From an uncultured Bacillota bacterium (GTDB lineage Bacteria; Bacillota; Clostridia; Peptostreptococcales; Anaerovoracaceae): a DNA stretch of 5,070 nucleotides. This document shows positions 1-5,070 of the stretch, one piece after another. A model generated the notes under the pieces. The model worked only from the letters and a program-made list of their open reading frames with translations, was not told where the DNA came from and searched no databases. The translations under genes and the position numbers were made by a program. The stretch covers positions 1 to 5,070 of the forward strand of contig CAMJRV010000229.1 in NCBI GenBank assembly GCA_946408315.1, read 5' to 3'. Numbering within the stretch: position 1 is the stretch's first letter; every line of letters starts with the position of its first letter.

Positions 1-1
1 T

Positions 2-850
2 CAGGGTATTATTAAGATAGGCCGCACCCACCTGCAGGATGCGACGCCGCTGACTCTGGGACAGGAAATCAGCGGCTGGCTCGCCATGCTGGTACAGACG
101 GAGGATATGATCCGCGGCAGTCTGGAATATGTCAGAGAAATCGCGCTGGGCGGTACGGCGGTAGGAACCGGCCTGAACACCCATCCCGAATTCGGCGAGC
201 GGGTTGCCGATAAGATTTCTGCTCTGACCGGAACGGATTTCGTTACGGCGCCCAACAAGTTCCACGCCCTTACCAGCAAGGATGCGCTTGTACATACTCA
301 CGGGGCTTTAAAGGCATTGGCGGCAAACCTGCTGAAGATCGCCAACGACGTCCGGTGGCTTGCCAGCGGGCCGAGATGCGGCATCGGAGAGCTGAGATTC
401 GCGGAGAATGAACCGGGCAGTTCCATCATGCCGGGCAAGGTGAATCCGACCCAGTGTGAAGCGCTGACGATGGTGTGCTGTCAGGTAATGGCCAACGACG
501 CGGCGGTGGGTTTTGCGGCTTCCCAGGGGAATTTTCAGCTGAACGTATACATGCCGGTGCTGATCTACAATGTACTTCAGTCCATCCGTCTTCTGGCAGA
601 CGCGATGGAGTCCTTCGATGAAAACTGCGCGTCAGGTATTGTGCCGAATGAGGAGCGGATTAAGGACAATCTGGAGTCGTCGCTGATGCTGGTAACGGCC
701 CTGAATCCCCATATCGGTTATGAAAAGGCAGCCGAGATTGCCAAGACGGCGTACCGGAATGATATGACCCTGAAGCAGGCCGCAATATCTCTGGGGACTC
801 TGACGGAAGAGGAGTTTGAGCGTTTTGTGGACCCGGCAAAGATGGTCTGA
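2..850 (+). CDS. fumC: Class II fumarate hydratase (fumarase C), 5'-truncated by window edge
   Basis: This enzyme catalyses the reversible hydration of fumarate to L-malate in the cytoplasm; the class II form is an iron-independent homotetramer. The frame is open from base 2 and gives 282 residues. Compared with the usual ~460-residue family length, about 180 N-terminal residues lie outside the window. The fragment opens with the [18 protein letters not shown] block, whose histidine (fragment residue 10) is the family active-site histidine. Next come [14 protein letters not shown] and the catalytic flexible loop [11 protein letters not shown] (fragment residues 139-149), continuing TQCEALTM. 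That continuation, with PGK rather than PAK, separates fumarase from aspartate ammonia-lyase. The C-terminal helical domain is complete and ends FVDPAKMV. An internal ATG at 86 lies inside conserved sequence and is not the start. The gene probably forms an operon with the downstream aldehyde dehydrogenase, 79 nt away. An in-frame partial copy of its 3' end follows the stop. Confidence 0.96.
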   Translation, partial: QGIIKIGRTHLQDATPLTLGQEISGWLAMLVQTEDMIRGSLEYVREIALGGTAVGTGLNTHPEFGERVADKISALTGTDFVTAPNKFHALTSKDALVHTHGALKALAANLLKIANDVRWLASGPRCGIGELRFAENEPGSSIMPGKVNPTQCEALTMVCCQVMANDAAVGFAASQGNFQLNVYMPVLIYNVLQSIRLLADAMESFDENCASGIVPNEERIKDNLESSLMLVTALNPHIGYEKAAEIAKTAYRNDMTLKQAAISLGTLTEEEFERFVDPAKMV

Positions 851-881
851 GGGTTTGTGGACCCGGCAAAGATGGTCTGAG
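821..881 (+). repeat. Tandem duplication (period 30 bp) of the fumC 3' end including its stop codon
   Basis: Bases 821-850 are repeated immediately at 851-880 with 28 of 30 identities; mismatches are at 821/851 and 823/853. The perfect core is 28 bp, 824-851 against 854-881. The period is a multiple of three. The second copy therefore reads, in the fumC frame just after the stop, [13 protein letters not shown], duplicating the protein's C-terminus and its TGA. The first copy stays joined to the intact gene and should be the one translated. The second copy acts as spacer before the next gene. The near identity suggests a recent slippage or duplication event. Confidence 0.93.
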
Positions 882-887
882 AGCCGA

Positions 888-905
888 TCCGGCCGGATGG
901 CCGGG
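888..905 (+). promoter_or_regulatory. GC-rich intergenic hairpin between fumC and the aldehyde dehydrogenase gene
   Basis: CCGGCC (889-894) pairs with GGCCGG (899-904) around a four-base GGAT loop, and a U-G pair can extend it at 888/905. The same bases overlap a perfect 12-bp palindrome, ATCCGGCCGGAT (887-898), so two alternative folds or a dyad protein site are possible. No T-run follows, so it is not an ordinary intrinsic terminator. It ends 9 nt before the ribosome-binding site of the next gene. In the transcript it could stabilise or mark a processing point between the two cistrons. That role is inferred. Confidence 0.5.
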
Positions 906-914
906 AGTTAGGAT

Positions 915-921
915 AAGGAGG
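915..921 (+). promoter_or_regulatory. Ribosome-binding site that selects the TTG start at 930
   Basis: AAGGAGG is a full match to the anti-Shine-Dalgarno core. It lies 8 nt before the TTG at 930, the optimal distance, but 14 nt before the in-frame ATG at 936, which is too far. This supports TTG as the true start. Confidence 0.85.
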
Positions 922-929
922 AAGCGGAA

Positions 930-2306
930 TTGGAAATGGATAGCAAGGCTTATATCGACGGATATATGGAGCGGGCGAGGAAGGCCCAGAGAGAATACGA
1001 GAAGTTTTCACAGGAACAGATCGACGAGGTCGTGATGACTATCGCACGGGTAATCTGCGATAATGCGGAATACCTTGCGGAAATGGCGGTGGAAGAGACG
1101 GGCATGGGCGTCGTAGCGGACAAGATCGCCAAGAACAGGGGAAAGGCGCGCATGATCTGGAACAGCCTCAAAGGGAAGAAGTCCAAGGGGATCATCGAAC
1201 GGGACGAAGAGACGGGAATCACGAAGATCGCCAAGCCTATCGGAGTTGTGGCTGCCATTACTCCCTGCACCAATCCCATCGTAACTCCTATGAGCAACGC
1301 CATGTTTGCCCTGAAGGGCGGCAATGCCATCATCATTACGCCCCATCACAAGGCGGTCCGGTGCAGCGGGAAAACCGTAGAACTGATCAATGAGGCGCTG
1401 TCTAAACTGGGGGCTCCCGAGCATCTGATCCAGATCCTCGATCAGCAGTCCCGGGAAAACACGAAAAATCTGATCTCCAGCGCGGACATCGTGATTGCTA
1501 CCGGCGGAATGGGCATGGTGAAGGCCGCCTACAGCAGCGGCAAGCCGGCCCTCGGAGTCGGCGCGGGAAATGTTCAGTGCATTGTCGACGACGACGCGGA
1601 CATTGAAACGGCGGCGCCGCAGATTATCGCGGGCAGAATCTTCGACAACGGCATTGTCTGTTCCGGGGAACAGTCCGTCATTCTGCCCGAATCGAGATAT
1701 GACGAGATGATTAAGGCCTTTGAAAAGAACGGGGCCTTTGTCATCACAAATCCGGAGGATAAGGAAGCGATCAGAAACGCCATGTTCCCTGACGGCGCCA
1801 TGAACCGCCACGCGGTGGGACAGTCGGTGCAGGCCGTCGCGAAGCTCGCGGGACTGAACGTTCCCGAGGATACGAAGGTAATCATCGTGGAAGCCGACGG
1901 ATGGGGAGAGGACGATCTCCTGGCCAAAGAAAAAATGTGCCCGGTACTGGCTGCTTTCCGATACAAGACGTTTGAAGAGGGTGTCGAGATTGCCAGGGCG
2001 AACCTGGAGGAAGAAGGGAAAGGACACAGCGTTTCGATCCATTCCAATAACAGGGATCATATCGAGTATGCAGGCAAGGAGCTGTGCGTAAGCCGCTTTG
2101 TCGTCAATCAGACCTGTGCCACCAGCGCAGGCGGAAGCTTCTACAACGGGCTGGCTCCCACCAACACCCTCGGCTGCGGCTCTTGGGGAAACAACAGCAT
2201 TTCGGAGAATCTCGACTACAAGCATCTCATCAACGTTTCGAGGATCGCGTATTATATGAAGGATAATCACGTTCCTACCGACGAGGAGCTTTGGAGTCTT
2301 AATTAA
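930..2306 (+). CDS. sucD: CoA-acylating aldehyde dehydrogenase, probably succinate-semialdehyde dehydrogenase (SucD-like)
   Basis: The 458-residue product belongs to the CoA-acylating aldehyde dehydrogenase family, which interconverts an acyl-CoA and its aldehyde using NAD(P)H. Visible blocks are the Rossmann-fold start VGVVAAITPCTNPIVTP-like stretch (residues ~105-120), VIATGGMGMVKAAYSSGKPA (188-207), GVGAGN (209-214) and the catalytic cysteine loop DNGIVCSGEQSVI (Cys244, codon 1659-1661). The C-terminal block GCGSWGNNSISENL (415-428) is followed by HLINVSRIAYY. As I recall it, the Clostridium kluyveri SucD sequence matches closely along the whole length, including EEATxMG-like, KEKMCPVL and GSF.NG segments. 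This makes succinyl-CoA to succinate semialdehyde the best guess. Acetaldehyde or butyraldehyde dehydrogenase cannot be excluded. There is no N-terminal extension of the kind that targets EutE/PduP to microcompartments, and no fused alcohol dehydrogenase as in AdhE. Start is TTG, chosen by the ribosome-binding site; stop is TAA. It is likely co-transcribed with fumC. Confidence 0.88.
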   Translation: MEMDSKAYIDGYMERARKAQREYEKFSQEQIDEVVMTIARVICDNAEYLAEMAVEETGMGVVADKIAKNRGKARMIWNSLKGKKSKGIIERDEETGITKIAKPIGVVAAITPCTNPIVTPMSNAMFALKGGNAIIITPHHKAVRCSGKTVELINEALSKLGAPEHLIQILDQQSRENTKNLISSADIVIATGGMGMVKAAYSSGKPALGVGAGNVQCIVDDDADIETAAPQIIAGRIFDNGIVCSGEQSVILPESRYDEMIKAFEKNGAFVITNPEDKEAIRNAMFPDGAMNRHAVGQSVQAVAKLAGLNVPEDTKVIIVEADGWGEDDLLAKEKMCPVLAAFRYKTFEEGVEIARANLEEEGKGHSVSIHSNNRDHIEYAGKELCVSRFVVNQTCATSAGGSFYNGLAPTNTLGCGSWGNNSISENLDYKHLINVSRIAYYMKDNHVPTDEELWSLN

Positions 2307-2314
2307 AAAAATAG

Positions 2315-2378
2315 AAAAGCGGCGCGGCAAGCGGCCCCGACTCACAGGTCATCCAGGGCATGTTGCTGCGCCGCTTTT
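2315..2378. terminator. Bidirectional intrinsic terminator between converging genes
   Basis: AAAAGCGGCGCGGCAA (2315-2330) pairs with TTGCTGCGCCGCTTTT (2363-2378) in a 16-bp stem with one G-U pair. On the plus strand it begins 8 nt after the dehydrogenase stop and ends in TTTT. On the minus strand the stem is followed by a much longer T-rich run (the complement of 2301-2318), so it also fits termination of the kinase transcript. The foot of the stem overlaps two bases of the kinase stop codon (2377-2379). The 32-nt loop is unusually long and may fold further: GCCC 2334-2337 with GGGC 2356-2359, and GAC 2339-2341 with GTC 2348-2350. Confidence 0.88.
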
Positions 2379-4956
2379 ATATGGCTTCGATGGCGGCCTT
2401 CAAATCACGGTCGAAGTTTTCCAGTTCTACGGACAGATCGTAACCCTCTCCTCTCAGAATGGCTCTTTCCAGCTCTGCGCTGGATTCCATAACGTCAAGC
2501 ATGCCCAGAGTCCCTCCGAGACCTTTGATGGAATGGGCCAGCCTCCTTGCCTCGTCGAAATTCTTTTCTGCGAGAAGGGAAGCGATCTGTCCTGCGGAAT
2601 TCGCATAGTTTGCTTTGAATTTTTCCACATGCTTGTAATAGATGGACGTCAGTCCGCCCAGGTTTCTGATAGCCTCTTCCCGTCCGGCAAAGGGATCCTT
2701 TCTCCCATCCTCCAGACCGGGCATCTCCGGCAGCGTTATGGCGCCTTCCCGGGTCTGAAAATAAGGGGCGATCGCTTTGTAAAAGGCGGTGGCCTTAAAG
2801 GGCTTCAGCAGGAAACATTCAATGGTGCCCGCATGCTCTGCCCTGATCTGGTCGTTGATATCCGAGGCAGTGATGGCGATGATCGGCGACGTTACCTGCA
2901 TCTCATTTTTCAGGACCGATGCGGCGGTGTAGCCGTCCATATTGGGCATGTGGATGTCCATCAGGATCACGTTGTAATAATTCGAGGCTTTATCCCGGCA
3001 CATTTCGATTGCCGACAACCCATCGGATGCCGTATCGCAGGCAATGTTCGCGTCGTTCAGCAGCTTGACCGCCACCTCTGAATTGATCTCCGTATCCTCG
3101 ACGACAAGAGCTCTGCCGCCGTTGCCGTCCAGAGGAAGGGTGTTGACCACGCTGGCTGCCAAGTTAGGTTTTGGTTCCAATGCCTTCTGCGCGGGGATGG
3201 AAAAGTAGAATTTGCTGCCCTTTCCTTTGGTGCTTTTCACCCACATGCGTCCGTCCATGCTTTCGATGATATTTTTACAGATATATAGTCCGAGACCGGT
3301 GCCCTGATGCTGTTTTGTCAGGTGGTTTTCCAGCTGCTCGAACTCCCGGAACAGCTTGGAGATATCCTTTTCTGCGATGCCGATCCCCGTATCCTCCACA
3401 CAGAACTGGAGCAGGACCTTATCCTCATTTTCCGACAGAGACTCCACCGCAAGCTTGATATAGCCCGAATCGGTAAACTTGCAGGCATTGTTGATCAAAT
3501 TGACGAGGACTTGAACAAACCTGGTCTTGTCCAGATGGAGGCACAGATTTCTATTGAACTCGTATTCCGTGCGCCATTCAATGCCTTTGAAGGAAAGCTG
3601 GTTGGAGAACATATCCTCCACGCTTTTGATGACCGATTCCAGAGAAAAGTCGGTGGGATAAAGGCTGAGGGTATTATTTTTGATCTTCGACAGATCCAGC
3701 ACGTCGCTGATGATGGTCAGGAGGATATCCGACGAGGTTTCGATCTTTCGGACCAGCTCCTTCTGGTTCTGGGACAGCCGCGTGCTTTTCAGGAAATGAA
3801 CCATTCCGAGGATTGCGTTGATCGGCGTCTTGATCTCATGGGAGATATTTGCGATAAAGGAATCCTTCGCCTGGGAATAGAAGTTGATTTCCTTCAGCTG
3901 CTTGCGAAGCTGGGCCTGCAGCTCTTCCGTCTTCGTGTTGTCACGGATCAGGTGAACATAGAGATTGTTTTTCCGCTCGTCTTCGATGGTGAAGTAGCTG
4001 TAAATGATATTTTTCTTTTTTCCGCCGATCCGGATATCGGTTATTCCCTCGCCGCTGGGCTGCTGCATGGCCGACGTCTCAATGATCGCCGAAACCCTTT
4101 GATCGAAGGTCTCGGGAATCGATTTGCCTGTCGGGTCTTCCGATTCGATATCCATGATCTCCCTGTATTTTAAATTCGTATACTTAAAGCGGTAGTCCTT
4201 ATCCAATATGGCGATCCCGCCGTTAATATTCTCAACGATGGTGTTGTACAGTTTGCTGAAAGAGGAATGATAGGCGCTTTCCCGGAGGATCAGATAAAAG
4301 GTTGCCGAGGAAAAGGCCAGGAGGAGAAGGCAGACGATGATCAGAGTCCGCTCCAGAATTTTTTGATACGTTAAAACGATATCTTCCGTACGATTCAGCC
4401 TGTCGATATAGCTCTTGGAGAGTCCCGCCATGGCGGAAGCCTGCTCGCTGTACATCTTGTCGAATTCCTCGGTCACGATGCCGGCATCGCTCCGATCGTC
4501 CACCGCGTCGGTAAGGAGCCCGACCAGCTCGTCAAACAGATCCAGATAGCGTGTGTAAAGCTGCCGCTCTTCCTGATTGAAATGGATATAGTCCGCCTGT
4601 GTGGAAATTGTAAAGTTTCTGCTGGCGAGGATTCTTTTCAGGCCTTCGGGGGTCTGAGCTTCCGTAAAAACGCGGAAGTCCAAGGAGACAGAGTCATTGC
4701 TTTTATAATTGTTCAAAAACATGAAAAATTCGGATTTGAATCTTTCATCGTTCGTCTGAAGGTAGAGTTTTGTATTGGAGTAAAGGGTTTCCAGAAGGTT
4801 GGAGTATTTGATGTCGAAGCTCAGCATGCTGTTTTTTCGGATCTCGATGGAAATTACTTCATTGCGGTATGCGAACACGGCCATCGTATTCATGATGAGA
4901 ATAATGACCAGGCTGATGATCATTACCGCCATAAAACTCAAATTTACTTTTTTCAT
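2377..4956 (-). CDS. Membrane-bound hybrid sensor histidine kinase (PAS-HisKA-HATPase-REC-HPt)
   Basis: This 859-residue inner-membrane sensor contains a complete internal His-Asp-His phosphorelay. Membrane segments lie at about residues 8-29 and 204-224, and enclose a ~175-residue, mostly helical, presumably extracytoplasmic sensor region that I cannot assign to a family. No clear HAMP follows the second segment; a PAS-like domain (~235-345) comes next. HisKA carries SHEIKTPIN with the phosphorylated His373. The ATPase domain shows the N box NLINNACKFT (486-495), DTGIGI (522-527), the F box LFREFEQLE (535-543) and GTGLGL (552-557). The receiver (~614-735) has acidic Glu620/Asp621, phospho-acceptor Asp667 in LMDIHMPNMDG, Thr696 and Lys718. 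The C-terminal HPt (~755-859) has AHSIKGLGG with His808. All catalytic residues are present, so both kinase and relay should work. The signal and final response regulator are unknown. The ATG start is backed by GGAG 9 nt upstream. The gene converges on the fumC-sucD pair. Confidence 0.95.
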   Translation of the reverse strand: MKKVNLSFMAVMIISLVIILIMNTMAVFAYRNEVISIEIRKNSMLSFDIKYSNLLETLYSNTKLYLQTNDERFKSEFFMFLNNYKSNDSVSLDFRVFTEAQTPEGLKRILASRNFTISTQADYIHFNQEERQLYTRYLDLFDELVGLLTDAVDDRSDAGIVTEEFDKMYSEQASAMAGLSKSYIDRLNRTEDIVLTYQKILERTLIIVCLLLLAFSSATFYLILRESAYHSSFSKLYNTIVENINGGIAILDKDYRFKYTNLKYREIMDIESEDPTGKSIPETFDQRVSAIIETSAMQQPSGEGITDIRIGGKKKNIIYSYFTIEDERKNNLYVHLIRDNTKTEELQAQLRKQLKEINFYSQAKDSFIANISHEIKTPINAILGMVHFLKSTRLSQNQKELVRKIETSSDILLTIISDVLDLSKIKNNTLSLYPTDFSLESVIKSVEDMFSNQLSFKGIEWRTEYEFNRNLCLHLDKTRFVQVLVNLINNACKFTDSGYIKLAVESLSENEDKVLLQFCVEDTGIGIAEKDISKLFREFEQLENHLTKQHQGTGLGLYICKNIIESMDGRMWVKSTKGKGSKFYFSIPAQKALEPKPNLAASVVNTLPLDGNGGRALVVEDTEINSEVAVKLLNDANIACDTASDGLSAIEMCRDKASNYYNVILMDIHMPNMDGYTAASVLKNEMQVTSPIIAITASDINDQIRAEHAGTIECFLLKPFKATAFYKAIAPYFQTREGAITLPEMPGLEDGRKDPFAGREEAIRNLGGLTSIYYKHVEKFKANYANSAGQIASLLAEKNFDEARRLAHSIKGLGGTLGMLDVMESSAELERAILRGEGYDLSVELENFDRDLKAAIEAI

Positions 4957-4965
4957 AAAGATGGG

Positions 4966-4973
4966 CTCCTTTT
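4966..4973 (-). promoter_or_regulatory. Ribosome-binding site of the hybrid histidine kinase
   Basis: Read on the minus strand this is AAAAGGAG, with 9 nt between the GGAG and the ATG at 4954-4956. The next residues, MKKVNL, run straight into the first membrane segment, as expected for a true N-terminus. This supports the chosen start. Confidence 0.8.
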
Positions 4974-4980
4974 AAAATAA

Positions 4981-5011
4981 TTCGCCCGGCTTATTGGCAA
5001 ACCGAAGCGAA
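4981..5011. repeat. Imperfect inverted repeat upstream of the kinase gene
   Basis: TTCGC (4981-4985) pairs with GCGAA (5007-5011), and CGG (4987-4989) with CCG (5002-5004). They are separated by a small internal loop, with a 12-nt apical loop. It lies 25-55 nt upstream of the kinase start codon, so it would be either a leader hairpin or a dyad operator depending on the unknown transcription start. There is no T-run on either side, so a terminator is unlikely. The stem is short and could be chance. Confidence 0.35.
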
Positions 5012-5070
5012 CTTATGCCATGAAAAAGTATCATGAGACTGACGTTGTTAAATTTTGATATATTATGACC

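Larger units (their letters stand above)
4957..5070. other. Upstream region of the kinase gene, no gene recognised
   Basis: This 114-nt stretch holds the kinase ribosome-binding site, the imperfect inverted repeat at 4981-5011 and a small dyad CATGA-7 nt-TCATG (5019-5023 / 5031-5035). I found no minus-strand pair of -35 and -10 boxes with acceptable spacing for the kinase, so its promoter may be non-canonical or lie past the right edge. The rightmost ~30 bases are AT-rich. On the plus strand they contain CTGACG (5039-5044), a 16-nt gap and TATTAT (5061-5066), a weak candidate promoter reading out of the window. Confidence 0.4.

Noticed and set aside
851..880. Possibility that the real fumC end is the second [12 protein letters not shown], with the first stop a mutation
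   Set aside because: The first copy is joined to complete fumarase C-terminal sequence and already gives a product of normal length. The second copy only repeats its last residues.
936..938. ATG at 936 as the start of the aldehyde dehydrogenase
   Set aside because: It is 14 nt from AAGGAGG, whereas TTG at 930 is 8 nt away. The two starts differ by only two residues, so some doubt remains.
1008..2345. Long minus-strand open frame (445 codons) opposite the aldehyde dehydrogenase gene
   Set aside because: It is a shadow of the strongly conserved plus-strand gene. Its translation shows no recognisable domain, and it runs through the terminator stem.
3307..4173. Plus-strand open frame (288 codons) inside the kinase gene
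   Set aside because: It lies opposite the PAS, HisKA and ATPase domains whose motifs are intact on the minus strand. Its product has no recognisable motif and there is no good ribosome-binding site.
4969..5000. Minus-strand TTGCCA followed by TATTTT as a kinase promoter
   Set aside because: The spacing is only 15 nt, the -10 match is poor, and transcription would start inside or next to the ribosome-binding site.
5020..5058. Short plus-strand open frame ATG AAA AAG ... TGA (12 codons) near the right edge
   Set aside because: It has no ribosome-binding site at a workable distance, is very short, and shows no recognisable leader-peptide pattern.
1..5070. CRISPR arrays, tRNA or rRNA genes, insertion sequences, attachment sites
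   Set aside because: I saw no regularly spaced repeats, cloverleaf-like sequence, transposase motifs or terminal inverted repeats. Nearly all the sequence is accounted for by three conserved genes.

Overview
The window looks like a piece of an anaerobic Firmicutes (Clostridia-type) chromosome. The evidence is strong AGGAGG-type ribosome-binding sites, a TTG start, a CoA-acylating aldehyde dehydrogenase that closely resembles clostridial succinate-semialdehyde dehydrogenase (SucD), and intermediate base composition by eye. The genus cannot be fixed from the sequence alone.

Layout: (1) Positions 2-850 (+) hold the C-terminal ~282 residues of a class II fumarase (fumC), cut by the left edge. 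(2) The 79-nt gap 851-929 holds an in-frame tandem copy of the last ten fumC codons including the stop, then a GC-rich hairpin, then the ribosome-binding site of the next gene. (3) Positions 930-2306 (+) encode a SucD-like CoA-acylating aldehyde dehydrogenase with a TTG start. (4) A long inverted repeat at 2315-2378 sits between two converging genes and should terminate transcription from both sides. (5) Positions 2377-4956 (-) encode an 859-residue membrane-bound hybrid histidine kinase: sensor region, PAS, HisKA, HATPase, receiver and HPt. (6) Positions 4957-5070 are the kinase's upstream region, with two small inverted repeats and no convincing promoter.

How the genes work together: fumarase and SucD are co-directional with no visible terminator between them, so they are probably co-transcribed. 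The pairing would fit a route from malate/fumarate to succinate, succinyl-CoA, succinate semialdehyde and on to 4-hydroxybutyrate, as in Clostridium kluyveri-type metabolism. The other enzymes of that route are not in the window, so this is inference. The kinase carries every phosphotransfer residue of a His-Asp-His chain, but no partner response regulator with an output domain is visible. A regulatory link between the kinase and the metabolic genes is not supported, since they converge on a shared terminator.

I see no clearly new biological system. The items most worth a second look are the stop-codon-containing tandem duplication at the fumC 3' end, the hairpin next to it, and the kinase's unassigned extracytoplasmic sensor region.
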